The notes under the pieces are model-generated. The model saw only the letters and a list, made by a program, of their open reading frames with translations, searched no databases and had not been told where the DNA came from. From contig NZ_CP034279.1 in NCBI RefSeq assembly GCF_009739905.1, forward strand, positions 2,294,001 through 2,358,000: 64,000 bases of DNA. Reading direction: 5' to 3'. This stretch comes from Streptomyces ficellus. GTDB taxonomy: Bacteria; Actinomycetota; Actinomycetes; Streptomycetales; Streptomycetaceae. The first letter of the stretch is position 1. The number at the start of each line of letters is the position of its first letter. Shown here in pieces: positions 1-9,468 of this stretch. The position numbers and the translations under genes were made by a program.

Positions 1-644
1 AGCAGCAGCGTGTGGCCGGCGAACATGTTCGCGAAGAGTCGTACTGCGTGGGTGAAGGGCCGCAGGATCACGTTCGAGAGGAGCTCGATGCCCATCACCA
101 GGGGCAGAACCGGGCCGAGGGACTTGTCGTAGCCGGAGAGGTTCTTGAGTCCGCCGACGAAGCCGTTCTTCTTGAACGTGAGGGTCATCCACAGGATGTA
201 GACGATCGCCGCCATGGCAGCCGGGTAGGCGATGATCGACGTCACCGGGAACTGCGCGACCGGGATGACCGACCAGAGGTTCATCATCCAGACGAAGAAG
301 AAGATGGACACCATCAGGGGGACGTACTTCTCCCCCTCCTTCTTGCCGATGAACTCGTAGACGATGCCGCGTCGGACGAAGTCGTAGCCCGCCTCGGCGA
401 CCATCTGGAGCTTGCCGGGGACGATCTTCGGCTTACGGAAGGCCGCCCAGAAGAAGGCCACGATGATGATGCTGCCGAGCAGGGCCAGCAGCATCACCTT
501 GTTGAAGTAAAGCCCGTCGCCGTCGGCGTTGCCCCAGAGCGGCTCGAACATGAACGAGTGCAGGCCCGGGCCCGGAAAACCACAACCGTCGAAGATGTGG
601 CAGTCGGTCTCGAAAGCGAGCACCTGCGTCGGGTCAGCACTCAC
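1..644 (-). CDS. atpB: ATP synthase F0 subunit a, 3' end outside window
   Basis: Subunit a of the membrane F0 sector, which forms the proton half-channels next to the c-ring. The visible 214 residues start at a GTG at 642-644, preceded by GAAGGAG at 651-657. They include the GKKEGEKYVPL segment, a hydrophobic SIFFFVWMMNLWSVIP helix and HAVRLFANMFAGHTLLL, the conserved segment carrying the essential arginine of the channel. The gene follows atpI on the same strand, the usual order at the head of an atp operon. The rest lies left of base 1. Identification is secure. Confidence 0.96.
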   Translation of the reverse strand, partial: MSADPTQVLAFETDCHIFDGCGFPGPGLHSFMFEPLWGNADGDGLYFNKVMLLALLGSIIIVAFFWAAFRKPKIVPGKLQMVAEAGYDFVRRGIVYEFIGKKEGEKYVPLMVSIFFFVWMMNLWSVIPVAQFPVTSIIAYPAAMAAIVYILWMTLTFKKNGFVGGLKNLSGYDKSLGPVLPLVMGIELLSNVILRPFTHAVRLFANMFAGHTLL

Positions 645-869
645 CGCGGGCTCCTTCAGCGTGGCGCATAGGTACGGCAACCTCGTTGTGTCGGCGCGGC
701 ACGCAGCCGCGGGTCGGCACTGGACTGGTCTTACGGATGGGGGGGCGGCGGTTCGGCGTCGAGCCTCGCGCTGGGACAGGCGTCAGCTCGGTCGGCCGCG
801 CCCGCAGTGCCGCAGTTGGCACCGGACGATAGCAGCATCGCGAACGCGCGTTTATCCCGGCCCTACCCC

Positions 870-1307
870 TCACGCCGACGGGCCCGTCTTCTCGGGCTTC
901 GAGCCCTTGTCAGACGGGTCGTCCACGTAAAGGATCTTGGCCTTCATGTGGGCGCGGGCCTGAGCCGCGACCCAGACAAGGGTCGCCCCGACGATCGTGA
1001 ACGCGAAGGCCTTGAACTCGAACAGCGTGGTGTTCTTGAACAGGGCCATGAACATGAACAGCAGCAGCAGTTCGGCCACGTAGAGCATCAACCCCATGGC
1101 CTGGAACAGCTGCGGAAGAGATTTTGCGGTCCGCTGGAGCACCACCAGCCCGATCCCCATGAAGAGGACGACCACGAGCGTCCCCACGACGGCACCGATC
1201 GCTCCCTGTCCACCGGCGACCACACCGCTGACGACGGTCGCGATCGCGCCGGCGACAAGCGTGGGTACGGCGGTGTGCAGGAGGGTGCGGACGTCAGTGG
1301 ACGGCAT
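870..1307 (-). CDS. atpI: ATP synthase protein I
   Basis: Small membrane protein encoded first in many atp operons and thought to help c-ring assembly or cation uptake. The start MPSTDVRTLL has GCGGAGA upstream; an in-frame ATG at 1349 would add 14 residues but has no clear ribosome-binding site. About 145 residues with four hydrophobic stretches (for example TLVVVLFMGIGLVVL and FAFTIVGATLVWVAA) and a charged tail after the last one. It lies 225 bases before atpB. The sequence itself is weakly conserved, so the name rests on topology, size and position. Confidence 0.85.
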   Translation of the reverse strand: MPSTDVRTLLHTAVPTLVAGAIATVVSGVVAGGQGAIGAVVGTLVVVLFMGIGLVVLQRTAKSLPQLFQAMGLMLYVAELLLLFMFMALFKNTTLFEFKAFAFTIVGATLVWVAAQARAHMKAKILYVDDPSDKGSKPEKTGPSA

Positions 1308-1569
1308 GGCGGCATCTCCGCTTGCTGGTGGGGGCAGTGGTGTCGTCATGGACGAGCGTAAGCCCGGTCCGAGGCGTGCTCTCGGGGCTGAGGAACCGTC
1401 GCACTACGGTCCTTCGGCTCTGTCGCCGGGTCTCGTGAACGGTATCACAAACTATTTGATGAGGTCTTTACCCAGAGGTGTGCCAACTCTCACACATGAG
1501 AGTGACCCCGCGCGTGTGTGCGCGACAGCGGGCTGGTTTGTCTGGTAATGGACCGAACCGAGCCCGACG

Positions 1570-2892
1570 TCAACCGCGCGTTCCGGCCTTCCGCCGGTCG
1601 TGGAGCTCGGGAAGGGCACTGAGCGCGGTCGCCCCGTTGACCCCCGCCGGCACCGGTACGGGCTCCTCGTCACCGGTCTCGGACGACGACCCGGGCGCCT
1701 GCTCCGGCTCCGCCGGCCGCACCGCGCGACGGCGGTAGCGGGGCGGGACGAACGACTCCGCCCAGCGCGGGGCGCGCGGGGTGAAGCGCGGCAGCAGCAG
1801 GAGCACCAGCCCGATCGCGCTCAGCGCCACGATCACCAGGACGATCCACATCGACGCCGAGTGCACCGAGTACGCCAGGGTGCCGAAGGCGATCAGCGCC
1901 GACCAGAAGTACATGATCAGCACCGCCCTGCTGTGCGAGTGCCCGATCTCCAGCAGCCGGTGGTGCAGGTGGCCCCGGTCGGCCGCGAACGGCGACTGGC
2001 CGTTCCAGGTACGGCGCACGATGGCCAGCACCAGGTCCGCCACCGGGATCGCGATGATGGTCAGCGGCAGCAGCAGCGGGATGAAGACCGGCAGCGCGGC
2101 GTGCGTGGCCTCACGGGTCGAACCCTCGAAGATCTTCAGCGCGTCCGGGTCGACCTGACCGGTGATCGAGATGGCGGAGGCGGCCAGCACCAGGCCGATC
2201 AGCATCGAGCCGGAGTCGCCCATGAAGATCCGCGCCGGGTGCATGTTGTGCGGCAGGAAGCCCAGGCACATGCCCATGAGGATCACCGCGAACAGCGTCG
2301 CCGGGGCGGCCGCCTCGATCGTGAAGCCGTACCAGATCCGGTAGGCGTACAGGAAGAACGCGGCGGCGGCGATGCACACCATGCCGGCGGCCAGGCCGTC
2401 GAGGCCGTCGACGAAGTTCACCGCGTTGATGGTGATGACGACCAGGGCGACCGTCAGGAGGGTGCCCTGCCACTGGGTGAGCGCGACCGTGCCGACACCG
2501 GGGATGGGCAGCCACAGGATCGTCAGACCCTGCATGACCATCACGCCCGCGGCGATCATCTGGCCGCCGAGCTTGATCAGGGCGTCGATCTCGAACTTGT
2601 CGTCCAGGACGCCGATCAGCCAGATCAGGGCCGCCCCGGAGAGCAGCGCCCGGGGCTCGTTGGACAGCTCGAAGACGCTGTTGAGGTTGGACAGGTGGTC
2701 CGCGACCAGCAGCCCCGCGCACAGCCCGAAGAACATGGCGATGCCGCCGAGCCGCGGCGTCGGTTCTCGGTGCACGTCGCGGGCGCGGATCTCCGGCATC
2801 GCTCCGGCCGCGATGGCGAACTTCCGCACCGGACCGGTCAGCAGATAGGTCACCGCGGCCGTGACACAGAGCGTCAGCAGGTAATCACGCAC
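1570..2892 (-). CDS. MraY/WecA-type polyprenyl-phosphate sugar-1-phosphate transferase
   Basis: Integral membrane enzyme of the family that moves a UDP-sugar 1-phosphate (GlcNAc in WecA/TagO) onto undecaprenyl or decaprenyl phosphate, starting synthesis of wall-linked polymers. About 440 residues with some eleven hydrophobic helices. Family motifs are visible: the acidic loop NFVDGLDGLAAG, HNMHPARIFMGDSGSM, and RRTWNGQSPFAADRGHLHHRL near the C-terminus. The GTG giving VRDYLLTLC is chosen because the conserved N-terminus begins there; in-frame GTGs at 2904 and 2931 are alternatives. It lies between glyA and atpI, and homologues occupy this spot in other actinomycetes. The exact sugar cannot be read from sequence. 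Confidence 0.9.
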   Translation of the reverse strand: MRDYLLTLCVTAAVTYLLTGPVRKFAIAAGAMPEIRARDVHREPTPRLGGIAMFFGLCAGLLVADHLSNLNSVFELSNEPRALLSGAALIWLIGVLDDKFEIDALIKLGGQMIAAGVMVMQGLTILWLPIPGVGTVALTQWQGTLLTVALVVITINAVNFVDGLDGLAAGMVCIAAAAFFLYAYRIWYGFTIEAAAPATLFAVILMGMCLGFLPHNMHPARIFMGDSGSMLIGLVLAASAISITGQVDPDALKIFEGSTREATHAALPVFIPLLLPLTIIAIPVADLVLAIVRRTWNGQSPFAADRGHLHHRLLEIGHSHSRAVLIMYFWSALIAFGTLAYSVHSASMWIVLVIVALSAIGLVLLLLPRFTPRAPRWAESFVPPRYRRRAVRPAEPEQAPGSSSETGDEEPVPVPAGVNGATALSALPELHDRRKAGTRG

Positions 2893-2997
2893 GGGCTGCC
2901 CCACAGGAATCGCTGGCCATCTCAGCCCCACACCCTAGCTCTGCTGTCCCCATGGTCGAGGACACCAGGGGGCGGCGAACGGTTGCACGGGCTCCTT

Positions 2998-4284
2998 CTA
3001 CCCCCGATACGGGGGAAAGCGGTCGGCCAGTTCACGCACCTCGCCGCGCACGTTCCCGGCCGTTCCGGCCGCCTCCGGGTCCTCCTGCCGCAGCGCCGCG
3101 CTGAACAGGGCGGCGATCCGCTCCATGTCCGGGGCGGTCATGCCCTGGGTCGTCACGGCCGCCGTGCCGAGCCGGATGCCGCGCCCGTCCCCGTACGGCA
3201 GGGCGCAGGTGTCCAGCACGATGCCCGCGGCGGCGAGGCGGGCCCTGGCGACCCGCCCGTCGACGCCCAGCGGCGCCGGATCGGCCGTGATCAGGTGGGT
3301 GTCGGTGCCGCCCGTGGTGACCGCGAAGCCCTCCTGCGCGAGCGCGTCGGCGAGGGCGCGCGCGTTGACCACCACCTGATGGGTGTACGCCGTGAACGCC
3401 GGCGTCGACGCCTCCCCGAAGGCCACCGCCTTGGCGGCGATCGTGTGCATCTGGGCGCCGCCCTGCGTGAACGGGAACACCGCCCGGTCGACGCGCTCGG
3501 CGAGCTCCGCGCCACACAGCAGGAGACCGCCGCGCGGACCGCGCAGCACCTTGTGCGTCGTCGCGCAGACGACGTCGGCGTACGGGACGGGGCTGGGCGC
3601 CGCGCCGCCGGCCACCAGCCCGATGGGGTGCGCCGCGTCCGCGATCAGGCAGGCCCCGACCTCGTCGGCGATCTCCCGGAACGCGGCGTAGTCGATGTGC
3701 CGGGGGTACGAGATCGAGCCACACACGACCGCCTTCGGGCGGTGCTCGTGCGCGAGGGCCCGGACCTGCTCGTAGTCGATGAGCCCGGACTCGGCGTCCA
3801 CGCCGTACGGCACGAAATCGAACCAGCGGCCGGAGAAGTTCGCCGGCGACCCGTGCGTCAGGTGGCCCCCGTACGCCAGGCCCATCGCCAGCACGGTGTC
3901 GCCGGGCCGCAGCAGGGCCGCGTACGCCGCGAGGACGGCGGAGGAGCCGGAGTGCGCCTGCACGTTCGCGTGCTCGGCCCCGAACAGTTCGGTGGCCCGC
4001 CGCACGGCGATCCGCTCGGCGGCGTCCGCGTACTCACAGCCACCGTGGTGGCGGGCGCCGGGATAGCCCTCGGCGTACTTGTTGGCGAGCGGTGAGCCGA
4101 GCGCGGCGAGCACGGCGGGCGAGGCGAAGTTCTCGGCGGCGATCAGCTGGAGGCCGTCGGCCTGCCGCGCCCCCTCCCCCGCCAGGACGTCGGCGATCTC
4201 GGGATCCCGCCGTCGCAGGACGTCGGCATCCGCCTCGTACGCATCTCTCGTCGTCCGCACCTCGGCGGCAGCGGTGACCGGCAT
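2998..4284 (-). CDS. glyA: Serine hydroxymethyltransferase
   Basis: PLP enzyme interconverting serine plus tetrahydrofolate with glycine plus methylene-tetrahydrofolate; it feeds one-carbon units to purine, thymidylate and methionine synthesis. 428 residues, the usual length. Motifs are LIAAENFAS near residue 50, ANKYAEGYPGARHHGG, HSGSSA, and the PLP-lysine motif TTHKVLRGPRGG, where the more common form has TTHKTLRGPRGG. The first ATG (MPVTAAAEV) is used. It is separated from the upstream phosphatase gene by a terminator-like hairpin, so it may have its own promoter. It may be one of several glyA copies in the genome. Confidence 0.94.
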   Translation of the reverse strand: MPVTAAAEVRTTRDAYEADADVLRRRDPEIADVLAGEGARQADGLQLIAAENFASPAVLAALGSPLANKYAEGYPGARHHGGCEYADAAERIAVRRATELFGAEHANVQAHSGSSAVLAAYAALLRPGDTVLAMGLAYGGHLTHGSPANFSGRWFDFVPYGVDAESGLIDYEQVRALAHEHRPKAVVCGSISYPRHIDYAAFREIADEVGACLIADAAHPIGLVAGGAAPSPVPYADVVCATTHKVLRGPRGGLLLCGAELAERVDRAVFPFTQGGAQMHTIAAKAVAFGEASTPAFTAYTHQVVVNARALADALAQEGFAVTTGGTDTHLITADPAPLGVDGRVARARLAAAGIVLDTCALPYGDGRGIRLGTAAVTTQGMTAPDMERIAALFSAALRQEDPEAAGTAGNVRGEVRELADRFPPYRG

Positions 4285-4344
4285 CAGTGGCTCCAGGCGT
4301 GGACGGGCCCCGTCACCCCCAATGTAGGCCCGCCCCCACCGAAA

Positions 4345-4376
4345 CGCCCCGCCGGCGCCACGCGTGCTGCGGGGCG
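4345..4376 (-). terminator. Hairpin terminator downstream of phosphatase gene
   Basis: Inverted repeat CGCCCCGC (4345-4352) and GCGGGGCG (4369-4376) around a 16-base loop that can pair further internally. It lies between the phosphatase stop codon and the glyA start. No T-run follows, as is common for Streptomyces terminators. Confidence 0.5.
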
Positions 4377-4387
4377 GGCGCCACGGC

Positions 4388-5026
4388 TCAATGCCGGGTC
4401 GGCACCCCTGTCAGGGCCGTGACCACCGGGTCCAGGGCCTGGTTGATCTCGTCGCCGACGGAGCGGAAGAAGGTGATGGGCGCGCCGTACGGGTCGTTGA
4501 CCTCGTCCGCGTCCGCGCTGGGGGCGAGGAGCCAGCCGCGCAGCGCCGCGGCGGCGCGGACCAGGGCGCGGGCGCGTTCGACCATGCCGTCGTCGCGGGG
4601 GTCCGGCAGCGTGGCCGGATCTATCGCCCGGACCAGCCGGGTGAACTCCTTCAGCGTGAACGTCCGCAGCCCCGCCGAGTGGCCCATCGAGATGACCTGC
4701 GCGCGGTGGTCGCGGGTCGCCGTCAGCACCAGGTCGGCGCGGATGACGTGCTCGTCGAGCAGCTCGCGGCCGACGAAGCCGCTCGCGTCCGCGCCGAAGT
4801 CGGCGAGGACGATCTCGGCGTTGGCCTCCATGGGGGCGCCCTCGTGGCCCCAGGTGCCGGCGCTCTCCACGATCAGGCCGCCGCCCATCGGGTCGCCCAG
4901 GCGGTCGCACAGGGCATGGCGGGTCAGCCGCTCGGTGATGGGCGAGCGGCAGACGTTGCCGGTGCTGACGTGGAGGATGCGGAACGCGTTATCCGTGCCT
5001 ATGCCACGCCCCTCAGGGGCGGTCAA
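4388..5026 (-). CDS. Low-molecular-weight protein tyrosine phosphatase family protein
   Basis: Low-Mr phosphatase fold, about 212 residues. The P-loop reads HVSTGNVCRSP, whereas classical family members have V-C-x-G-N-x-C-R-S, in which the first Cys is the nucleophile. Here that position is Ser, while the second Cys and the Arg remain. The C-terminal DPYG motif (VNDPYGAP) with the family's general-acid Asp is present. No ATG or GTG lies between the upstream stop and the P-loop; a TTG at 5024-5026 overlaps the TGA of the upstream synthase and has GAGGTGG before it, so translation is probably coupled. Activity as a phosphatase is uncertain because of the Ser. Confidence 0.85.
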   Translation of the reverse strand: MTAPEGRGIGTDNAFRILHVSTGNVCRSPITERLTRHALCDRLGDPMGGGLIVESAGTWGHEGAPMEANAEIVLADFGADASGFVGRELLDEHVIRADLVLTATRDHRAQVISMGHSAGLRTFTLKEFTRLVRAIDPATLPDPRDDGMVERARALVRAAAALRGWLLAPSADADEVNDPYGAPITFFRSVGDEINQALDPVVTALTGVPTRH

Positions 5027-5670
5027 TTGGCCACCTCGAGGTCGGGTACCACCTTGCGCAGCTCGTCGACGGACAGGGCGCCCGCACGCAGCAGGACCGG
5101 GACCTCGCCGGTGACGTCGACGATCGACGACGGGACGATGCCGGGGGTCGGGCCGCCGTCCAGGTACACGGACACGGAGTCGCCGAGCATGCCCTGCGCG
5201 GCGTCGCAGTCCTCCGGCGCGGGGTGCCCGGTCAGGTTGGCGGACGAGACGGCCATCGGGCCGACCTCGGTGAGCAGCTCGATGGCGACGGGGTGCAGCG
5301 GCATGCGGATGGCGACGGTGCCGCGGGTGTCGCCGAGGTCCCACTGGAGCGACGGCTGGTGCCGGGCGACCAGCGTCAGGGCGCCGGGCCAGAAGGCGTC
5401 GACCAGCTCCCACGCCTGCTCGGAGAAGTCGGTGACGAGGCCGTGCAGGGTGTTCGGGGAGCCGATCAGCACGGGGGTGGGCATGTTGCGGCCGCGCCCC
5501 TTGGCCTCCAGCAGGTCCGCGACGGCCTCGCCGCTGAAGGCGTCCGCACCGATCCCGTACACGGTGTCGGTGGGCAGCACGACGAGCTCGCCGCGGCGGA
5601 CGGCGGACGCGGCCTCACGCAGGCCGGTCGTGCGGTCGGTCGCGTCGTTGCAGTCGTATCGCCGTGCCAT
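5023..5670 (-). CDS. L-threonylcarbamoyladenylate synthase (TsaC/Sua5/YwlC family)
   Basis: Makes threonylcarbamoyl-AMP from threonine, bicarbonate and ATP for the universal t6A37 modification of ANN-decoding tRNAs. 215 residues, the short TsaC/YwlC form without the Sua5 C-terminal domain. Characteristic segments are ELVVLPTDTVYGIGADA, EAKGRGRNMPTPVLI, FWPGALTL, VAIRMPLHPVAIELL and GPMAVSSANLTGHPAP. It lies 28 bases behind prmC and overlaps the phosphatase gene, forming a prfA-prmC-tsaC-phosphatase operon concerned with translation. Confidence 0.94.
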   Translation of the reverse strand: MARRYDCNDATDRTTGLREAASAVRRGELVVLPTDTVYGIGADAFSGEAVADLLEAKGRGRNMPTPVLIGSPNTLHGLVTDFSEQAWELVDAFWPGALTLVARHQPSLQWDLGDTRGTVAIRMPLHPVAIELLTEVGPMAVSSANLTGHPAPEDCDAAQGMLGDSVSVYLDGGPTPGIVPSSIVDVTGEVPVLLRAGALSVDELRKVVPDLEVAN

Positions 5671-5698
5671 CAGGGGGCCTCCTCGTACACGTGCTCTG

Positions 5699-6580
5699 TC
5701 ATGGCGTCGCCTTGCGCGCGGTCGCGAAGCGCGGGCGGTTGTTGAGGTCGGGGTGGTCGGCGGCGTCCGCCCAGCCGGCCTCCTCGTTGAAGATCCACGG
5801 GACCTGGCCGCCCTGGGTGTCGGCGTGCTCGATGACGACGAGGCCGCCGGGGCGCAGCAGCCGGTGGGCGGTGCGCTCGATGCCGCGGATGGTGTCGAGG
5901 CCGTCCTCGCCGGAGAAGAGCGCCATCTCCGGGTCGTGGTCGCGGGCCTCGGGCGCGACGTACTCCCACTCGGTGAGGGGGATGTACGGGGGGTTGGAGA
6001 TGACCAGGTCGACCTGGCCGTCGAGCTCGGGGAGGGCCGTGAGGGCGTCGCCCTGGTGGACGGTGACCCTGGACCCCTCGGCGTTCTTCCGCGTCCACAC
6101 CAGGGCGTCCTCGGACAGCTCCACGGCGTGCACGCGCGAGCGCGGCACCTCCTGGGCCATGGCGAGCGCGATGGCGCCGGAGCCGGAGCACAGGTCGACG
6201 ATGAGCGGCTCGACGACGTCCATGGCCCGTACGGCGTCTATGGCCCAGCCGACGACCGACTCGGTCTCGGGGCGCGGCACGAAGACGCCGGGCCCGACCT
6301 GGAGCTCCAGGTACCGGAAGAACGCCCGCCCGGTGATGTGCTGGAGCGGTTCGCGGGCCTCGCGGCGGGCGACGGTCTCCCAGTAGCGGGCGTCGAAGTC
6401 CGCGTCCTTGACGTTGTGCAGCTCGCCCCGCTTGACGCCGTGCACGAACGCGGCGAGCTCCTCGGCGTCGAAACGCGGGGAGGGCACGCCCGCGTCGGCC
6501 AGCCGCTGGGTGGCCTGGGCCACCTCGGCAAGCAGCACACTGCGAGGGCTTGGGGGTCGCCCCCCAATATGTTGCTGCAC
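5699..6580 (-). CDS. prmC: Release factor glutamine methyltransferase
   Basis: SAM-dependent enzyme that N5-methylates the Gln of the GGQ motif in RF1 and RF2. The chosen GTG ([10 protein letters not shown]) has a perfect GGAGGA five bases upstream at 6586-6591; another in-frame GTG nearer the conserved region has no such site. 293 residues: an N-terminal helical release-factor-binding domain up to about residue 100, then FVPRPETE, the SAM loop [12 protein letters not shown], and the catalytic NPPYIP near residue 200. It follows prfA, its substrate gene, after 61 bases. Confidence 0.94.
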   Translation of the reverse strand: MQQHIGGRPPSPRSVLLAEVAQATQRLADAGVPSPRFDAEELAAFVHGVKRGELHNVKDADFDARYWETVARREAREPLQHITGRAFFRYLELQVGPGVFVPRPETESVVGWAIDAVRAMDVVEPLIVDLCSGSGAIALAMAQEVPRSRVHAVELSEDALVWTRKNAEGSRVTVHQGDALTALPELDGQVDLVISNPPYIPLTEWEYVAPEARDHDPEMALFSGEDGLDTIRGIERTAHRLLRPGGLVVIEHADTQGGQVPWIFNEEAGWADAADHPDLNNRPRFATARKATP

Positions 6581-6641
6581 GCTGGTCCTCCGGGCTGAGC
6601 GGGTGTGTGTGGTGCGGTCGGTCGTTACGGGGCGGCGGGTG

Positions 6642-7721
6642 TCACTGGGCGGCGGCGAGCTTGGCCGCGGAGTCGGCGTCGACACACGCCTGGATGACGG
6701 GGTCGAGCTCTCCGTCGAGCACCTGGTCCAAGTTGTACGCCTTGAAGCCGACCCGGTGGTCCGAGATGCGGTTTTCCGGGAAGTTGTACGTCCGGATCTT
6801 CTCGGACCGGTCGACGGTGCGCACCTGGCTGCGGCGCGCGTCGGCGGCGTTCTTCTCGGCCTCCTCCTGGGCGGCGGCGAGCAGCCTGGAGCGCAGGATG
6901 CGCATGGCCTGCTCCTTGTTCTGGAGCTGGCTCTTCTCGTTCTGGCATGAGGCGACGATGCCGGTCGGGAGGTGGGTGATGCGGACGGCGGAGTCGGTGG
7001 TGTTGACCGACTGGCCGCCGGGGCCGGAGGAGCGGTAGACGTCGACGCGCAGGTCGTTGGCGTGGATCTCGACGTCGATCTCCTCGGCCTCGGGCGTCAC
7101 CAGGACACCGGCGGCGGAGGTGTGGATGCGGCCCTGCGACTCGGTGGCGGGCACGCGCTGCACGCGGTGCACGCCGCCCTCGTACTTCAGCCGGGCCCAG
7201 ACGCCCTGGCCGGGCTCGGTGGCGCCGTTGCCGCCCTTGGTCTTCACGGCGACCTGGACGTCCTTGTAGCCGCCCAGCTCGGACTCGGTGGCGTCGATGA
7301 TCTCGGTCTTCCAGCCGACGCGTTCGGCGTACCGCAGGTACATGCGCAGCAGGTCGCCGGCGAACAGGGCGGACTCGTCGCCGCCCGCGCCGGCCTTGAC
7401 CTCGAGGATGACGTCCTTGTCGTCGCTGGGGTCGCGCGGGACGAGCAGCAGCCGCAGCTTGTCGGTCAGCTCCTCGCGCTGCTTCTCCAGCTCCTTGACC
7501 TCGGCGGCGAAGTCCGGGTCGGTGGCGGCGAACTCGCGGGCCGTCTCGATGTCCTCGCCGGTCTGCTTCCAGGAGCGGTACGTGGTGACGATCGGGGTCA
7601 GCTCGGCGTAGCGCTTGTTGAGCTTGCGGGCGTTGGCCTGGTCGGCGTGGACCGACGGGTCGGCAAGCTTCTTCTCGAGATCGGCGTGCTCGCCGATCAG
7701 TTCCTCGACCGCCTCGAACAT
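6642..7721 (-). CDS. prfA: Peptide chain release factor 1
   Basis: RF1 recognises UAA and UAG and triggers peptidyl-tRNA hydrolysis. 359 residues, normal length. The ATG ([19 protein letters not shown]) has CAGGAG upstream. Visible are the coiled N-terminal domain, the PxT-type recognition segment [16 protein letters not shown], the catalytic GGQ in [17 protein letters not shown], and [16 protein letters not shown]. It is separated from rpmE by a strong hairpin and begins the prfA-prmC-tsaC-phosphatase group. Confidence 0.97.
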   Translation of the reverse strand: MFEAVEELIGEHADLEKKLADPSVHADQANARKLNKRYAELTPIVTTYRSWKQTGEDIETAREFAATDPDFAAEVKELEKQREELTDKLRLLLVPRDPSDDKDVILEVKAGAGGDESALFAGDLLRMYLRYAERVGWKTEIIDATESELGGYKDVQVAVKTKGGNGATEPGQGVWARLKYEGGVHRVQRVPATESQGRIHTSAAGVLVTPEAEEIDVEIHANDLRVDVYRSSGPGGQSVNTTDSAVRITHLPTGIVASCQNEKSQLQNKEQAMRILRSRLLAAAQEEAEKNAADARRSQVRTVDRSEKIRTYNFPENRISDHRVGFKAYNLDQVLDGELDPVIQACVDADSAAKLAAAQ

Positions 7722-7768
7722 CTCCGGGCTCCTGGTATCGCGAAATGGCTGCTGTGGAAGACGGCAAA

Positions 7769-7816
7769 GCGCCGGTCCCGGCCACCCCGTCAGGCGGGGC
7801 GGCCGGAGACCGGCGC
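7769..7816 (-). terminator. Strong hairpin terminator downstream of rpmE
   Basis: Arms at 7769-7789 and 7795-7816 are nearly perfect complements about 21 bases long, around a five-base loop. It lies between the rpmE stop and the prfA start, so it should end the rpmE transcript. Confidence 0.8.
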
Positions 7817-7825
7817 AGTGGCTCG

Positions 7826-8044
7826 CTACTTGGCGGCAGCCTTCTTGCCGAAGCGGGCCTCGAAGCGGGCCACGCGGCCACCGGTGTCGAGGATCTTCTG
7901 CTTGCCCGTGTAGAACGGGTGGCACTCGGAGCAGACCTCGGCGCGGATGGCGCCGCTCTGGATCGTGCTGCGGGTGGTGAACGACGCGCCACAGGTGCAG
8001 CTGACCTGCGTCTCGACGTACTCGGGGTGAATCTCGCGCTTCAA
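7826..8044 (-). CDS. rpmE: 50S ribosomal protein L31, zinc-binding type
   Basis: 72-residue L31 of the large subunit, beginning [16 protein letters not shown]. It keeps the zinc ligands: a CTCG pair near residues 16-18 and [12 protein letters not shown] near residues 38-41. It is therefore the C+ form, which is exchanged for a Cys-free paralogue under zinc limitation in Streptomyces. A SigR-type promoter lies just upstream (8148-8173) and a strong terminator follows, so the gene is likely monocistronic and induced by thiol-oxidative stress. Confidence 0.97.
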   Translation of the reverse strand: MKREIHPEYVETQVSCTCGASFTTRSTIQSGAIRAEVCSECHPFYTGKQKILDTGGRVARFEARFGKKAAAK

Positions 8045-8147
8045 GGTGTCTCCTAGTTTCGGGAGGGCGCCGGGTCGCTCGTGCGGGCTGCGCGTGCGTG
8101 AACCGGGGCCGACGTACCAGTCTGCCAGGACCGGCCGTATCTCCCAA

Positions 8148-8173
8148 AACCGGGGGGTGGCCGAATCTATTCC
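8148..8173 (-). promoter_or_regulatory. SigR-type promoter of rpmE
   Basis: On the minus strand GGAAT (8169-8173) is followed by exactly 18 bases and GTT (8148-8150), the consensus of the disulphide-stress sigma factor SigR. The element ends about 100 bases before the rpmE start. In S. coelicolor rpmE is an established SigR target, which supports the assignment. Confidence 0.75.
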
Positions 8174-8176
8174 GGG

Positions 8177-9274
8177 CTACTTGACCACGCCCGCGGCGCT
8201 GCCGGTGGCGGCGTCCTTCGTCGCCGAGGCGGGGATCGGCCGGTCGGCCTTGAGGGCCGCCCAGACCTGCTGGGACTGGTTCTTCAGCGGGACGACGCGG
8301 TTGAGGTCGGCCGGGTCGTACCGTACCGGGAGCGTGATCATGTGGACGTCGTCGGCGCCGAGCTGCTTCAGTCCGCCCGCGAAGTCGGACAGCTCCTTGA
8401 CGCTGTCGAGCTCGGAGTCGGGCTTGATCGCCTTGGTGGCGGTGTCGGCGAGGTTCCACAGCTTCTTGGGGCTGGTGAAGACGCCGACGCTCTTCGCCTG
8501 CTCGATGAAGGCCTTCATGAAGGCCTGCTGGAGCTGTATGCGGCCGAGGTCGCTGCCGTCGCCGACGCCCTTGCGGGTGCGGACGAGACCGAGGGCCTGC
8601 TCGCCGCCGAGGGTGTGGGTGCCGACGGGCAGGTCGAGGTGGCTGCTCTTGTCCTTGATCGGCTTGGTGGTGGTGATCTCCACGCCGCCGAGCTCGTCGA
8701 TGAGCTTCTTGAAGCCGCTGAAGTCGACCTCGATGTAGTGGTCCATGCGGATGCCGGACATCTTCTCGACCGTCTTCACCGCGCAGGCCGGGCCGCCGAC
8801 CTCGTACGCGGTGTTGAACATGGCCTTGCGCTGCCCGGGGACGCTCCCGCCGGACTTGTCGGTGCAGTCGGGGCGCTCGATGATCGTGTCGCGCGGTACG
8901 GAGACGACGCTGGCCTTCTTGTGGCCCTCGTACACGTGCAGAATCATCGCGGTGTCGGACCGGGCGGCGCCCTCGTCCCTGCCGTACTCGCCGTTGGCGC
9001 CGGAACGGGAGTCCGAGCCCAGGACGAGGATGTCCATCGACCCGTTGTCGACGTCCTGCGGGCGGTCGTCGTCGCGCAGCGCCGCGTTGATGTCGACGCT
9101 CTCGATGTTGCCGTTGAGCGTGAAGTACACGTAGCCGAAGCCGCACCCGCCGACCAGGACCAGTCCGGCGGCGGACCAGGCGGCGACGGTGAGCGCCTTG
9201 CGGCCCTTGCCGGACTGCCGTCGACGGCGTCCGGTGGCGCGTATTCGGCTGGTCTTGCTGCCCTGCTCGGCCAT
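8177..9274 (-). CDS. LytR-CpsA-Psr (LCP) family wall-polymer ligase
   Basis: LCP proteins transfer lipid-linked glycopolymers such as teichoic acids or teichulosonic acids to peptidoglycan on the outer face of the membrane. 365 residues: a basic cytoplasmic tail with [11 protein letters not shown], one membrane segment at about residues 28-50, then the extracellular LCP domain. Conserved motifs are [29 protein letters not shown] and [21 protein letters not shown], with the Arg and Asp residues that bind the pyrophosphate lipid. It is transcribed towards rpmE, whose SigR promoter begins at the end of this gene. Confidence 0.92.
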   Translation of the reverse strand: MAEQGSKTSRIRATGRRRRQSGKGRKALTVAAWSAAGLVLVGGCGFGYVYFTLNGNIESVDINAALRDDDRPQDVDNGSMDILVLGSDSRSGANGEYGRDEGAARSDTAMILHVYEGHKKASVVSVPRDTIIERPDCTDKSGGSVPGQRKAMFNTAYEVGGPACAVKTVEKMSGIRMDHYIEVDFSGFKKLIDELGGVEITTTKPIKDKSSHLDLPVGTHTLGGEQALGLVRTRKGVGDGSDLGRIQLQQAFMKAFIEQAKSVGVFTSPKKLWNLADTATKAIKPDSELDSVKELSDFAGGLKQLGADDVHMITLPVRYDPADLNRVVPLKNQSQQVWAALKADRPIPASATKDAATGSAAGVVK

Positions 9275-9399
9275 GTTCTCCTCAGTCCTCGCTGGTACCG
9301 CTACCCCCAGCTGTGGTGATCAGGCGCTGTGTGGCCTGTGAGACGGGGAAGCGGCCCAAAGGGTTGCACGGCCGTCTAAGAAGGTCTTAAGAGCACGCC

Positions 9400-9429
9400 G
9401 TGCCCGCCGCGCATTGGCGCGACGGGCAC
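9400..9429. terminator. Perfect hairpin between protease and LCP genes
   Basis: GTGCCCG-C-CGCGC (9400-9412) and GCGCG-A-CGGGCAC (9417-9429) pair around an ATTG loop, with one mismatch. It lies about 120 bases below the protease stop and is probably a second terminator for that gene. Confidence 0.5.
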
Positions 9430-9468
9430 GGAAGGCGCCCCACCAGCGGTTTTCCGGAGGACACGAAA

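Noticed and set aside
1600..4095. 831-codon plus-strand reading frame
   Set aside because: It is antisense to the transferase and glyA genes, has Arg/Gly/His-rich composition typical of a shadow frame in GC-rich DNA, and shows no motif.
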